DNA from: Ascoidea tarda (nom. inval.)
Lineage: Eukaryota > Ascomycota > Saccharomycetes > Ascoideales > Ascoideaceae
Length of the DNA stretch: 64,000 bases
Assembly: GCA_030560485.1 (NCBI GenBank)
Contig: JAKTTS010000010.1
Location: 1 to 64,000, forward strand
Direction: 5' to 3'
Every line of letters begins with the position of its first letter. Within the stretch, counting starts at the first letter, position 1. The notes below the pieces were generated by a model. It made no database searches. It had not been told where the DNA came from and saw only the letters and a program-made list of their open reading frames with translations. Below, one piece after another: positions 9,413 to 20,031 of this stretch. The translations under genes and the position numbers were made by a program.

Positions 9413-10411
9413 TTAGGAACAGAGGATTTCGCTGGCTGCCTTGACGACTCTGTCTCGAATCAAGCCTTGGTAGAAGATAACCCCATTCTCTTTATGGGGA
9501 TTGAGAGTTCCACTTCGATAGACACCAATGTCAAGGTTTTTTTGGGTAGCTTCACATAGCTCCAAGTCTTCAGTTTGAACCTGTCTACAAAAGCTGAAGT
9601 ACTTTTCAAACTCGCTGTTGGGGTCAGCATTGGGGCCAGTGACGCTTTCGTTGTCAAAGTAGTAGTCAATTTCCATTCTCGAAGTGTTTTTGTTGATTGG
9701 TATGACTCTAAAGCAGTTCATGCCACCACCATAGATGTTCAAGGTTGAGATTGGAAAGAAATACAAAAACAAGGCATTGGTTTGGTTGTTTTCCACTTCG
9801 ATTTCATTGTCCTGGTCTGGCAACGCAATGTGCTGAGAGAAGTGTTTATAGTTTTTGATCTCATATGAGCTGAGGTTGTAGTTTTTGGATAGCAAAGGAT
9901 GAGTGTACGAGCAGTGCAAACATTCTTGATAACCATCAAGGAAAGTCATAAAATTATACTTTGCAGTGTAGATCAAGGTTCTTTTGTAACGCAATTTTCT
10001 GAAATTAATCCTGTTGATTAATGAAGATAGAACTGGGTCAAAGTGGTCAAATAACAAAACCTTTGGATTTCTTTGGAAATTTATGAAGATCAAACCGGTT
10101 TTAGTTAGTTGGGTTGCAATTTGATCCAACTCATTTAGTTTTTTTCCATTTGCTATAACATCAGCTTGGTAGTCGCCCAAATACCCAGAAACATCCTGGG
10201 AATTTTCGTCGTGCTCACATAAAATAAAAAATCTGGAGTCTTTAATACCAAAATCATACTGAACATGAGATTCGTTTATATCTTTAAAAAACCTGGTGAT
10301 TGGTCCAAGATAGATCCAATCTTTGTAAACAATTTCATTGTTGATAATATCAATGATCGAGTTGCTAGTAAACCAGCTAGAAGGCAACGTTGATGGTAAA
10401 ACCGAAGACAT
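9413..10411 (-). CDS. Ring-hydroxylating oxygenase alpha-subunit-like protein lacking the Rieske domain
   Basis: The C-terminal two thirds resemble the catalytic (SRPBCC) domain of Rieske oxygenase alpha subunits of the choline/carnitine monooxygenase-like group. YNFMTFLDGYQECLHCSYTHP carries the mononuclear-iron pattern D159, H166, H171 (H-x4-H), and LFLYFFPISTLNIYGGGMNCFRVIPINKNTSRMEIDYYF follows. The N-terminus (SSWFTSNSIIDIINNEIVYKDWIYLGPITRF) matches the usual start of such proteins. The stretch that should hold the [2Fe-2S] Rieske centre (CxH...CxxH), between FFILCEHDEN at about 61-70 and KTGLIFINFQ at about 104-113, is only some 35 residues and has no CxH or CxxH. At 332 residues the protein is shorter than typical family members. 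Its substrate is unknown, and such a protein could not take electrons in the usual way. The ATG at 10411 is clear. Confidence 0.7.
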   Translation of the reverse strand: MSSVLPSTLPSSWFTSNSIIDIINNEIVYKDWIYLGPITRFFKDINESHVQYDFGIKDSRFFILCEHDENSQDVSGYLGDYQADVIANGKKLNELDQIATQLTKTGLIFINFQRNPKVLLFDHFDPVLSSLINRINFRKLRYKRTLIYTAKYNFMTFLDGYQECLHCSYTHPLLSKNYNLSSYEIKNYKHFSQHIALPDQDNEIEVENNQTNALFLYFFPISTLNIYGGGMNCFRVIPINKNTSRMEIDYYFDNESVTGPNADPNSEFEKYFSFCRQVQTEDLELCEATQKNLDIGVYRSGTLNPHKENGVIFYQGLIRDRVVKAASEILCS

Positions 10412-11272
10412 TTTTGTCTATATTCTATGGGCTGCCAGTTAAACCCATCTCCATCACAAACTGATGGATTTGAGCCATTATAAATAAGCCCAACAAAAAC
10501 GAGAACTATGACAATCAATCAGGATCCTGTTTCCCCATTCACAAAGTTCTTGATAACTCCACTTCTCCGGAACAACGTCGCTTGATACAAATATTTGATC
10601 AATCCTGCTGCCAGTTCTTCCAGCAGCAGATAAACAGTCTCCAACACAAAGTCTGTGGTGGCAGTGATCCACCAACCAACCAATCACCACAAAACAAGTG
10701 TTGCTAAACAGAGACACTTTCAAACATACAGACCAGCTCAGAACTAGAACAACAACCACTGTAGCTGCTATTGAACTGCTATTGCTTGATCACAATCAAC
10801 ACTATCTCATTGCAAAATACGATAGGAAAGTTAACTCAAATAGGAACGCGACTATTTAACTCAAAACCTATCTGTTTTCCAGACTCTTTCTCCAATAGAA
10901 AATGCACAAAGGAAACAAATTGATAGCTGAAGAAAGCCTAGCTTTGCACATCTGATAAGCATCCCTCTTCACCTTTATCTTCATCTACTTCATCCTCACC
11001 CTCACCTTCACCTTTTTCTCCCAGATCCACCGAATAAATTGCGTGCAACTTAATTTTCCGTTTTTGTGCGCGTCAGATCCGACTATTCCCAGCCCTCGGC
11101 TGTGTTTATTTCCGGTTTGAAAAATTTTTATGAGGTTGAAATTTTTTTGGATCTTGAACTATTCAGTTGTTTTTGATGGCTGTTGATATTCCTCAATATC
11201 TTGGCCCTAATATCCTGAGCATATTGTGACTAGCTATCAACTGCCCAGCTACAGCAACGCCAGATACCAAGA
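10412..11272. promoter_or_regulatory. Divergent promoter, oxygenase-like gene / RPA190, with RRPE element
   Basis: This 861-bp head-to-head gap is GC-richer than the flanking gene bodies. TATAAATA near 10480-10488 could serve the leftward oxygenase-like gene, about 70 bp away. On the RPA190 side, TGAAAAATTTT at 11118-11128 matches the RRPE element of yeast rRNA- and ribosome-biogenesis genes, about 145 bp before the RPA190 ATG. I found no exact PAC element (GCGATGAG). Short ORFs here lack any recognisable content. Confidence 0.5.
11118..11128 (+). promoter_or_regulatory. RRPE-like element of RPA190
   Basis: TGAAAAATTTT, a full match to the ribosomal RNA processing element core found before ribosome-biogenesis genes in yeasts (bound by Stb3 in S. 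cerevisiae). The same core is at 19684-19694 before FUN12. Confidence 0.55.
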
Positions 11273-14200
11273 ATGAACATTGCTACTCCTGTGGGTTCTG
11301 AGATCAAGCATGTCGACTTTAATATTCTTTCTGCTAAGGAGATCAGAGACTTGTCTGCCAAAAAAATAACAAGTCCCTCTGTTTTTGATAACTTGGGCCA
11401 TCCAATTAATGGTGGTTTGTACGATTTGGCATTGGGTGCTTTTTTAAGAAATTTGTGTGCTACTTGTGGTCTCGATGAAAAGTTTTGTCCAGGACATCAG
11501 GGCCATATCGACTTGCCAATTCCAATCTACAATCCATTGTTCTTTCTCCATCTATTCAACTTTTTAAGAATGTCCTGTATATACTGCCATTCTTTCAAAT
11601 TGACCCACTCAAAGGTCCATCATTTCGAGTGTAAACTAAGGCTTGTCCAATACGGATTATTAAAAGAAGCTGCAGCTCTTGACTCGATAAATCTTCAAAA
11701 CGATGGAGAAATGGACGAGGCCATAGAAGAAGAAAACTCAGAAGATGCAAACATTGAAAAAACTTCCAAATTCGAGATCAAAAGATTGATCTCAGCAAAA
11801 CAAACTTATACTGACGATGCTATTCGAAATGCTTTGCAGGAGGGAAAAACTTCCAGCTCTGGTGTAACAAGTCCAACAATTCAGGAAATTAGAAAGAGAC
11901 TTATTATCGAATTTTACCATACAGTCACAGCTAAAAAAAAATGCGACAACTGCTCAATGTTTAACCCAAATTACAGAAAGGATGGATACTCAAAAATCTT
12001 TGAAGCCTCCTTAACCGAAAAGCAGACTATTCACAATAGAATCAAAGGCATCAATAGAAATGGAATGATCAATGTAAAGAAACAATCACCAATCCCAGAA
12101 ACTAATGAGGATGAAGAAATCGATCCAGATGCTTCTTCTCTTCCAAATGTCAAATATAAAGCCGGATCAAAATATGTTCTATCTATGGAAGTCAGAAATA
12201 TTCTCAGATCTGTTTTCAAGAATGAACAAGCCATTATTCAATTGATATTCAACTCAAGGCCTTCCATCAGTAAAGAAAAGAATTGCATCAATGCTGATAT
12301 TTTTTTCCTTCATGCAATTATTGTTCCTCCTACTAGATTCAGACTTCCTTCTAAACTTGGCGATCAAGTTCATGAAAATGCTCAAAATGAGATACTTTCA
12401 AAAATTCTTTCTTCAATAATAAATATCAAGGAAATTAATGAAAGAATCTTAAATTTCGAGAAAGACAAAGCAGAGTCTCCTGACGAAAGAAAGCTTTTGT
12501 TCAACAGATTAATGAATGGATTTGTTACCTTGCAAAACGACGTCAATGGTCTTATTGATTCTGCCAAAAACCAAAATTCGAATGTTTCAAGAGATCCTCC
12601 ACCGGGTGTCAAACAAATTTTGGAGAAAAAAGAAGGTTTATTTAGAAAACATATGATGGGAAAGCGTGTTAACTATGCTGCAAGATCTGTTATTTCTCCT
12701 GATCCTTTAATTGAAACCAACCAAGTTGCAGTTCCACCTGTTTTCGCTAAAAAACTAACCTTCCCAGAACCTGTAACATCATACAATGCTTCCAAGCTTC
12801 GTCAATATGTTATCAATGGTCCTGAAAAATGGCCAGGGGCTGTTCAAATTCAAAATGAAGATGGCTCTTTGATCTCTTTAATTGGAATGTCTCTTGAGCA
12901 AAGAAAAGCTTTGGCCAACCAATTGACTACCCCTTCACTTAATACTCCTTCGTCAATTGCTGTAAATAAAAAGGTTTATCGTCACCTTAACAATAACGAT
13001 ATTGTATTGATGAACCGTCAACCAACTTTACATAAAGCTTCTATGATGGGTCATAAAGTCAGAGTTCTTCAAGGCCAAAAAACAATTAGAATTCATTATG
13101 CAAACACTGGTGCTTACAATGCCGATTTTGATGGAGACGAAATGAATATGCATTTCCCTCAATCTCAAATGGCAAGATCTGAAGCCTTTAATTTAGCTAA
13201 CACCGATTCTCAATATCTAACTCCCACTTCTGGTTCTCCTGTCAGAGGTTTGATTCAGGATCATCTTTCTGCTGGAGTTTGGCTAACCAACAAAGAATCA
13301 TTTTTTACAAAAGAAAAATACCAATATTTTATTTATAATTGCTTAAGACCTGAAGATGGTCATACAAATAGTAACAGAATAAAAACTGTTGTTCCAGCTA
13401 TTTTGAAACCTGTTCCATTATGGACAGGAAAACAAATAATATCGACTATTTTGTTGAATATTAAACCCTTAAACACGCCAGGTATTAATTTGACATCGGA
13501 AAATAAAATTAAAAATGAATATTGGGGTAACGGATCTCAAGAAAATACTGTTTTATTCAAAGATGGTGAATTATTATGTGGTATTCTAGACAAATCGCAG
13601 TATGGTGCTACTAAATATGGTATTATCCATGCTCTCCATGAAATCTATGGCCCTGATGTTTCTAGTAACTGTTTATCAGTCTTTTCAAAATTATTCACCA
13701 CATTCAATCAAGAAAATGGCTTGACTTGTGGTATGGATGACTTAAGATTAACTCCAGAAGGAGATGAATGGAGAAAAGATATTTTGAAAGAAACTGGCGA
13801 CTTGGGTAGATTAATAGCTTCTGATGTGGCTAATTTAACCAAGGATGTCTCTGTTGATGATCCAGAATTATTGAAGAGATTGGAGGAGATTTCAAGAGAT
13901 GCTAACAAAATTGCTGTTTTAGATAATTCCTATAAAACCTCACTTTCAGGAATCAAAAGTAGAGTTGACAAAAAATGTGTTCCAGATGGTACAATGAAAA
14001 AATTTCCTTCTAACGCCATGCAAATGATGTCGTTGTCTGGTGCTAAAGGTACTCCTGTGAATGTCTCTCAAATTATGTGTCTTTTAGGTCAACAAGAATT
14101 AGAAGGTAAAAGAGTACCTTTAATGGTTTCAGGTAAATCATTGCCATCGTTTCCATCTTATGAAACTAGTGTCAGAGCTGGTGGTTTTATCAAACAGCGT

Positions 14201-16267
14201 TTCTTCTCTGGTCTAAGACCCCAAGAATATTATTTCCATTGTATGGCTGGTAGAGAAGGTTTGATTGATACCGCTGTTAAAACAGCAAATTCTGGTTATT
14301 TACAAAGATGTCTTATTAAACAATTAGAAGGTGTGCATGTTGCCTATGATAATACAGTAAGAAATTCTGATGGTACATTAATTGAGTTTTTTTACGGCGG
14401 TGATTCCATTGATGTCACAAAAGAATCTTATATGAGACAATTCAAGTTCTGTTTAGAAAACTATGATGCATTTTTAGAAAAATACTCTCCTGGAGATGCA
14501 CAACATCTAATTGATTTTGAAACCGCAGCTAGATACTCCAGAAAGGTTATGAAACAGCTAGATAAAAATTCTGGGCTCCCTGCTTATAAACAGGACATCA
14601 AATATGATCCAGTAATCAATTTATTTAATCCTTCTAAATATCTTGGCTCTGTTTCTGAGGAATTCCAATCTTCTGTGAATACTTTTATGGAAGAGAATCC
14701 TAAATTATTTTCAAAAAAGAGTTCAGGAGGTCTATCAATTAGGAAATTTCGTGCATTCATGCAATTGAAATACATGAAGTCTTTGATTAATGCTGGAGAA
14801 CCTGTTGGTATTATTGCGGGTCAATCCGTTGGTGAGCCTTCAACCCAAATGACATTAAACACTTTCCATTTTGCTGGTCATGGTGCTGCTAATGTCACAT
14901 TGGGTATTCCACGTTTAAGAGAAATTGTTATGACTGCATCAACCTCAATTAAAACTCCACAAATGACATTGCCTATACTTGATGATATCACTAATGAACA
15001 AGCTGATGCTTTCCGTCGTTCAGTAGATAAAGTTTGCTTGTCTCAATTAATTGACAAGGTCACTGTTGTGGAAAGTACAGGTGTCTCTGCTGATAACATC
15101 GATGCCTCTAGGTCATACAATATTCACATAACATTCTACACCAATGAGGAATATGGCGAAGAGTACGATGTATCACAACATGATTTGGAAAAATGTATAA
15201 TACATGATTTTTTGAAAGTTTTGGAAACCAATGTTTCAAGAGAAGTAAAAAAACAAAAGAAAACAGCCAGAGAAATAAGCAAACCTGTTCCCAAAAGCAA
15301 GACTGAAACTAAAGATTTTAAAGCAGATAAACATGCTGATGTTGATGCTGATACCCAAAAGGAGCGTTCTAAAGGCAAGCAATCTGCTTCTTACGATGAT
15401 CCAGATGATGAAGAACTTGAAATTATAAAAAAGGGAGAAACTACTTCAGAAGAAGAATATGATTCTAATAGTTCAGATTCAAGCTCAGGTTCAGATTCAG
15501 ATTCAGATTCGGAGTCTGAAAATGAAGATGAAAATGAGAAAAAACCCTCTATTAAAAAAAAAAATTCTAAAGTAAACTATTCAGTGAAATCAGCCGATGC
15601 AAAGGAACGTGAATCATCTGTTATAAGTTCTCACAACCTCATTTCACAATTTAATTTTGACGACAAATATGGTGAATGGTGTGAATTTACTTTAGATTTG
15701 AACACTCAAACAGAAAAATTGCTTATGCTTCAAATTGTTGAAGAAGTCTGTCACAAAGTTGTTGTTAGGGAGATTGAGAAAATTTCCGGATGTTATCGTC
15801 CACCAGTTAAATCAGGTCAAAAAAGAGTTCTTACCACTGCTGGAGTTAATTTCTATCCTATGTGGGAACAAGATGATATTATTGATGTTAATGGTATTAC
15901 GTCCAATGATGTTTATGCTATGTTAACTACCTACGGTGTTGAAGCTGCCCGTAACACAATTGTTAATGAAATTTACAATGTTTTTAACACATATGGTATT
16001 GGTGTTAATTCTCGTCATTTGGATTTGATTGCTGATTATATGACTAGAGATGGTACCTATCTTGCTTTTAATCGTCAAGGTATTGCATTGTCCACCTCTC
16101 CATTTATGAAAATGAGTTATGAAACTACTTGTAATTTCCTTACTGAGGCTGTTTTGAATAACACCAGGGAAGAACTTAATAGTCCTTCTGCAAGACTTGT
16201 TATTGGTAAGTTGTCAAATGTTGGTACTGGCAGTTTCGATTTGTTGGCCAAAATGCCTTTAAATTAA
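11273..16267 (+). CDS. RPA190: RNA polymerase I largest subunit A190
   Basis: This is the catalytic largest subunit of RNA polymerase I, which makes the 35S rRNA precursor in the nucleolus. The 1664-residue protein is full length (the S. cerevisiae protein has 1664). It has the N-terminal clamp zinc site (CATCGLDEKFCPGHQGH) with a second Cys pair (CIYCHS), the NADFDGDEMN active-site loop at 616-625 (three Asp binding catalytic Mg), the funnel and bridge-helix region (GEPVGIIAGQSVGEPSTQMTLNTFHFAGHGAANVTLGIPRLREI), and a jaw interrupted by an acidic Ser/Asp/Glu stretch at about 15400-15560, as in yeast A190. The start MNIATPVGSEIKHVDF is conserved. In the first part I read codon by codon I saw no in-frame CTG. 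It is convergent with FUN12. Confidence 0.97.
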   Translation: MNIATPVGSEIKHVDFNILSAKEIRDLSAKKITSPSVFDNLGHPINGGLYDLALGAFLRNLCATCGLDEKFCPGHQGHIDLPIPIYNPLFFLHLFNFLRMSCIYCHSFKLTHSKVHHFECKLRLVQYGLLKEAAALDSINLQNDGEMDEAIEEENSEDANIEKTSKFEIKRLISAKQTYTDDAIRNALQEGKTSSSGVTSPTIQEIRKRLIIEFYHTVTAKKKCDNCSMFNPNYRKDGYSKIFEASLTEKQTIHNRIKGINRNGMINVKKQSPIPETNEDEEIDPDASSLPNVKYKAGSKYVLSMEVRNILRSVFKNEQAIIQLIFNSRPSISKEKNCINADIFFLHAIIVPPTRFRLPSKLGDQVHENAQNEILSKILSSIINIKEINERILNFEKDKAESPDERKLLFNRLMNGFVTLQNDVNGLIDSAKNQNSNVSRDPPPGVKQILEKKEGLFRKHMMGKRVNYAARSVISPDPLIETNQVAVPPVFAKKLTFPEPVTSYNASKLRQYVINGPEKWPGAVQIQNEDGSLISLIGMSLEQRKALANQLTTPSLNTPSSIAVNKKVYRHLNNNDIVLMNRQPTLHKASMMGHKVRVLQGQKTIRIHYANTGAYNADFDGDEMNMHFPQSQMARSEAFNLANTDSQYLTPTSGSPVRGLIQDHLSAGVWLTNKESFFTKEKYQYFIYNCLRPEDGHTNSNRIKTVVPAILKPVPLWTGKQIISTILLNIKPLNTPGINLTSENKIKNEYWGNGSQENTVLFKDGELLCGILDKSQYGATKYGIIHALHEIYGPDVSSNCLSVFSKLFTTFNQENGLTCGMDDLRLTPEGDEWRKDILKETGDLGRLIASDVANLTKDVSVDDPELLKRLEEISRDANKIAVLDNSYKTSLSGIKSRVDKKCVPDGTMKKFPSNAMQMMSLSGAKGTPVNVSQIMCLLGQQELEGKRVPLMVSGKSLPSFPSYETSVRAGGFIKQRFFSGLRPQEYYFHCMAGREGLIDTAVKTANSGYLQRCLIKQLEGVHVAYDNTVRNSDGTLIEFFYGGDSIDVTKESYMRQFKFCLENYDAFLEKYSPGDAQHLIDFETAARYSRKVMKQLDKNSGLPAYKQDIKYDPVINLFNPSKYLGSVSEEFQSSVNTFMEENPKLFSKKSSGGLSIRKFRAFMQLKYMKSLINAGEPVGIIAGQSVGEPSTQMTLNTFHFAGHGAANVTLGIPRLREIVMTASTSIKTPQMTLPILDDITNEQADAFRRSVDKVCLSQLIDKVTVVESTGVSADNIDASRSYNIHITFYTNEEYGEEYDVSQHDLEKCIIHDFLKVLETNVSREVKKQKKTAREISKPVPKSKTETKDFKADKHADVDADTQKERSKGKQSASYDDPDDEELEIIKKGETTSEEEYDSNSSDSSSGSDSDSDSESENEDENEKKPSIKKKNSKVNYSVKSADAKERESSVISSHNLISQFNFDDKYGEWCEFTLDLNTQTEKLLMLQIVEEVCHKVVVREIEKISGCYRPPVKSGQKRVLTTAGVNFYPMWEQDDIIDVNGITSNDVYAMLTTYGVEAARNTIVNEIYNVFNTYGIGVNSRHLDLIADYMTRDGTYLAFNRQGIALSTSPFMKMSYETTCNFLTEAVLNNTREELNSPSARLVIGKLSNVGTGSFDLLAKMPLN

Positions 16268-16573
16268 CTCTTGTAATATTGTATTTGATTTATATGATTT
16301 TTTTATAAAACTTTCTTTCATTTTTCTTTTTTTTTTTCATTTTTTCATTTTCTTTTTTTGTTGCTTATATATTAAGCCCATTATATTCAGATGCTTAAAT
16401 AAAAACACTAAATAGAAACGTTTTTCAATATACTTGATTATAAGTTTTTATTTTATCCACTAACTACTTAAGGATTCCTAAACTAAATTAATTTAAAAAA
16501 AATGTAACAGACAAAATGTGCTAATGAAAATAAAAAAATAGAAAATAACAAGAATTTAAATAGATGAAATCCT
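16268..16573. other. Convergent RPA190-FUN12 gap
   Basis: 306 bp of T-rich then A-rich sequence, consistent with poly(A) regions for both converging genes. I see no gene or other element. Confidence 0.7.
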
Positions 16574-19504
16574 CTATTTAATTTCGAATATTGGTTTGAG
16601 TTTTTTGATTAATAACCAATCTTCCCTTGGGACTTGATCTCTAAAAGCAGGATCTTTCAAAGTATCAATACTTTTTCTTGTAATTAAAGAGTACAACGTA
16701 TCCTTTTCATCAACATGTCTTCCCCAAGTAGGTTGGGCTGTAGAAGCATTTTCTAATCTCATGGCAACACCTGCAGCGGTTTGACCTTTCTTGACAATGT
16801 TTTTTGACTCGTGGTTGACTTCCAAACTAACAACTTTACCCAATAATAAAATATCTTTTTGTTTTGTTTCGGGATGAATCTTAGCAGCACAAATTGGTGT
16901 GCCAATTCTTAAAGATCCCTCAACAACATCAACGCCAATAATCATTGGATTTCTTTTATTGATAATTTGAATGGTTTTAAGAACAGTTGGATAAATTGCA
17001 AAATCAGCAAATTGTTCTCTTTTCTTTTGAAGTAATCTTTCTTGATAAGCAGTAAATTCATCAAACAAGTGATAAATAATGTCTTTATTAAAAATTGTAA
17101 TGTTTTGCTCATGAGCATATTGTTCTGCTTCTTTGTCGATTTTAACATCAAAACAAAGCATAACAGCCAATTCAGGAGCCTTTTCAAGCATTGCAGTTGC
17201 TTTCATGACATCTCTCTTAAAAACAGGACCTAAACCAACAGACATAACAGGAATTTTCATATCTTTAAGGAAATCTAATAAGGCTTCAAGAGAACCTAAT
17301 GTGGAGGCTTGAACTGTCACACCTCTACCAGAACTATCGACAGAGTCCAATAAACCAGTAATATCTTCCATAACATCGTCCAAGAAATCTTCTTCATCAT
17401 CATCTGGACCAACGACTAACAATCTAGAACCGGCAACTGCTTTTTCCAAATCATTAGCGGCTATTTTAACACCAAGAGCTGCTTTAACTTCTTTATGGTG
17501 GACATATTCAGATTTGATTCTTAATTCTCGAAGTGGTTGAGGGGTTAACAAAGCTCTTATATTCGTCGCAATCGGTCCATTTAGACCACAAAGTACGACT
17601 CTATCACCTTCACGTAATACACCATTAGAAAGAATAACATCAATAGTAGTACCAAAACCTTCAACGACTTTGACTTCCAAAATAGTTGCTTCAATTTCGG
17701 ACAAATACATTAATTGTTTTGACATTCTTTTTTGGGTTAATTCTAATAACAACCATAGAAGATCAGGAATACCTTCACCGGTAACAGCAGAAGTTGGGAC
17801 AATTGAAACAAACTTGGCAATATTTTTATTTTGGAAATATAACTCAGAATTGAGACCCTGTTCTGCCAACTGGACTTTAATTTTCTGGTATCTATCATCA
17901 AATTCTTGTTGAACAGTGTGCTTTTGCTTAGAAAACGAATCTCTGAAAGAATTATTTGGAATAGTTTGCCAGTCATATAATCTGTCAATTTTATTTAAAG
18001 CAACGATAAAGGGAGCTTTTCTATCTCTTAACAATCTAATTGATTCAATAGTTTGTTGTTCCAAACCATGCATGATATCAATAACTAAAATAGCAATATT
18101 ACATAAGGAAGAACCTCTTGATCTTAAATTGGTAAAGGATTCATGGCCAGGTGTATCAATAACTAATAGACCGGGAACATCAAACGTTTGTTTTTCATAT
18201 TCAGCCATAGCAACAGTCTTCTTTTTGATTGCATCAATTGGAAAATAAGTGGCCCCAATTTGTTGGGTAATACCACCAGCTTCACCACCTTGAACATTAG
18301 TTTGTCTAATTTTATCCAATAACTTGGTTTTACCGGTATCAACATGACCTAAAATACAACAAATTGGAGAACGTAGATCTTTTTTAGATTTGGATTGAGT
18401 AGTCGAAGATTTTGAAGGAAGAGCAGATGTGTTGGTGGATTCTGAAGTTGTGTTATTTATCTGTACAGCTGGAGCAGAAGAAACATTTGCAGGTGTTGCA
18501 GAAGAAATAACCTTTTGTTTAGCTTGAGTTTGATCTTTTTTAGATTTTTGACCTTCTTTTTCTGTTTCTGTTTCTGTTTCTTTTTCTTGATTATCTGTCT
18601 CGTCTGCATCATCTTCCCAATTTTCATTAAGAGGTTCATCATCATCATCAATAACCATAGCTTCCCAATCATCAACCAAAGCTTCATCAATGAAAGAGTC
18701 TTCATTATCCTCAAGAGAATTTTGAATAGATTGAGATGGATCAGCAGATTCAGACAAAGATTCTTGATCAACTGATTTTGGTTTTTTTGATTTCTTCTTT
18801 TTGTCACCGTATACAACTTTCTTTGATTTAGAAGTTTCATTATTTTCTAGAGCAGCAATTTGAATATTACTTGAAGCCAAAAACAATTGTTTTTTTCTTT
18901 CTTGTTCTTTTTTAGCTTCTTTTTGTTTTTTGTTTAGCCATTTACCTTCTGCTTTTAATTTTTCTTTTCTTAATTTTTCTTTTTCTTTTTTTGCTTTCTT
19001 CAATTCTTTTTTTCTTTTTTCTTCAGCAATTAATCTCTCTTCTTCTTCTCTGGCCAACCTTTCTTCTTCTTCTATTCTTCTTTTTTCTTCTTCTTCAGCT
19101 TGTTTTCTTAACTCCATTTGTTTTTTCAACAAAGCAATGTTTGCATTGACTTTTTTACCACCTTTTTTGGCATTTTTCTTTCCTCCGGCGGCAGACTTTG
19201 ATTGAGGAGCATGAGCAGGAGATGGAGATGGAGAATCATCTTTGGCTTGTTGGACTTGTTGGGCATTTTTCTGATTTATGCTAGCTATTTCCTGTTTCTT
19301 TTGTTGTTGTTGAACTTTCTTCTTTTTGGCTAATTCTTTTTTTCTTTGTTTTTCCTTTTCCTTTTTTTCCTTTTCTTTCTCTTTTTTGGATTTCAAAACC
19401 ACTTTTTTGTCCTCTTGTTTTGCCTTGGACTGTTTCAAAGCATCCATGAAATCAACAGGAGCAGGAGCAGGAGCAAGAGTAGGAACCGATTCTACATCAG
19501 ACAT
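16574..19504 (-). CDS. FUN12: eIF5B translation initiation GTPase
   Basis: eIF5B is the GTPase that joins the 60S subunit to the 48S complex. The 976-residue protein has a long charged Lys/Glu-rich N-terminal region (residues about 1-375, with acidic patches), then the G domain. Its motifs are [16 protein letters not shown] (P-loop, about residue 385), [12 protein letters not shown] (switch I), DTPGHESF (G3, about 450) and NKIDRLYDW (G4, about 503). Domains II-IV follow, including [23 protein letters not shown] and [15 protein letters not shown]. The ATG at 19504 (MSDVESVP) is the only plausible start. The length is close to the S. cerevisiae protein (1002). Its upstream region carries an RRPE-like element. 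Confidence 0.96.
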   Translation of the reverse strand: MSDVESVPTLAPAPAPVDFMDALKQSKAKQEDKKVVLKSKKEKEKEKKEKEKQRKKELAKKKKVQQQQKKQEIASINQKNAQQVQQAKDDSPSPSPAHAPQSKSAAGGKKNAKKGGKKVNANIALLKKQMELRKQAEEEEKRRIEEEERLAREEEERLIAEEKRKKELKKAKKEKEKLRKEKLKAEGKWLNKKQKEAKKEQERKKQLFLASSNIQIAALENNETSKSKKVVYGDKKKKSKKPKSVDQESLSESADPSQSIQNSLEDNEDSFIDEALVDDWEAMVIDDDDEPLNENWEDDADETDNQEKETETETEKEGQKSKKDQTQAKQKVISSATPANVSSAPAVQINNTTSESTNTSALPSKSSTTQSKSKKDLRSPICCILGHVDTGKTKLLDKIRQTNVQGGEAGGITQQIGATYFPIDAIKKKTVAMAEYEKQTFDVPGLLVIDTPGHESFTNLRSRGSSLCNIAILVIDIMHGLEQQTIESIRLLRDRKAPFIVALNKIDRLYDWQTIPNNSFRDSFSKQKHTVQQEFDDRYQKIKVQLAEQGLNSELYFQNKNIAKFVSIVPTSAVTGEGIPDLLWLLLELTQKRMSKQLMYLSEIEATILEVKVVEGFGTTIDVILSNGVLREGDRVVLCGLNGPIATNIRALLTPQPLRELRIKSEYVHHKEVKAALGVKIAANDLEKAVAGSRLLVVGPDDDEEDFLDDVMEDITGLLDSVDSSGRGVTVQASTLGSLEALLDFLKDMKIPVMSVGLGPVFKRDVMKATAMLEKAPELAVMLCFDVKIDKEAEQYAHEQNITIFNKDIIYHLFDEFTAYQERLLQKKREQFADFAIYPTVLKTIQIINKRNPMIIGVDVVEGSLRIGTPICAAKIHPETKQKDILLLGKVVSLEVNHESKNIVKKGQTAAGVAMRLENASTAQPTWGRHVDEKDTLYSLITRKSIDTLKDPAFRDQVPREDWLLIKKLKPIFEIK

Positions 19505-20031
19505 TTTGGAGAAATAATTTGCAGCAGACTAATAGAGATGAGTGTATGTAAGCACTGTGGAATATGCTACGTGTTGTAAGTTGAATAAAGATGAGCAAGC
19601 ACTAGAAACGATCACTCAATCATTGACAATTCATTTGATAGACAAATAACTGCCTCAATGAACTTGAATTGGTTTTGGATCAGTGAAAAATTTCAAATCA
19701 CAAAGCCCTCGGAAGTCTATGGGTCACATGCAGACCCCATTCATGGGGTTATAATTTGACACGTGATATATGCGTTAGTACGTGTTATTATGTATATGTG
19801 CCTAAGTGCGCGTTGAATTTAGTGGGACTGCGTTGAGGTCTGGGGTCTGGTGTAGTAAACCCCTATTTCAGGGTCTAGTGTAATTAGACGCCAAAAAGAG
19901 CCGAGCCCAGATTTGAGATTTGGGATATATTTATGAGATATATTTATGAGATATATTTATAAAATAGCTTCTTCTCAGCCAACTCTTTCTCCAGCTTTTT
20001 CTTTAGAGTGTTTTGTGCTTTATCTTCCCTC
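19505..20031. promoter_or_regulatory. Divergent FUN12 / Lon-N protein 1 promoter with several motifs
   Basis: Motifs seen: TGAAAAATTTC (19684-19694), the RRPE-like core shared with RPA190, 180 bp before FUN12; a hairpin-capable inverted repeat ACCCCA-TTCA-TGGGGT (19734-19749); a CACGTG E-box (19760-19765); three tandem 13-bp units GATATATTTATGA (19924-19962); and TATAAAA at 19958-19964, about 70 bp before the rightward ATG at 20032. Confidence 0.55.
19924..19962 (+). repeat. Three tandem 13-bp TATA-containing repeats
   Basis: Units GATATATTTATGA at 19924, 19937 and 19950 (the last ending TAA) lie just before the Lon-N protein 1 start. Each carries a TATA-like core, so copy number could change promoter strength. 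Confidence 0.85.

Noticed and set aside
20008-20031. GTG start for Lon-N protein 1
   Set aside because: Non-ATG; the in-frame ATG at 20032 is 24 bases on.
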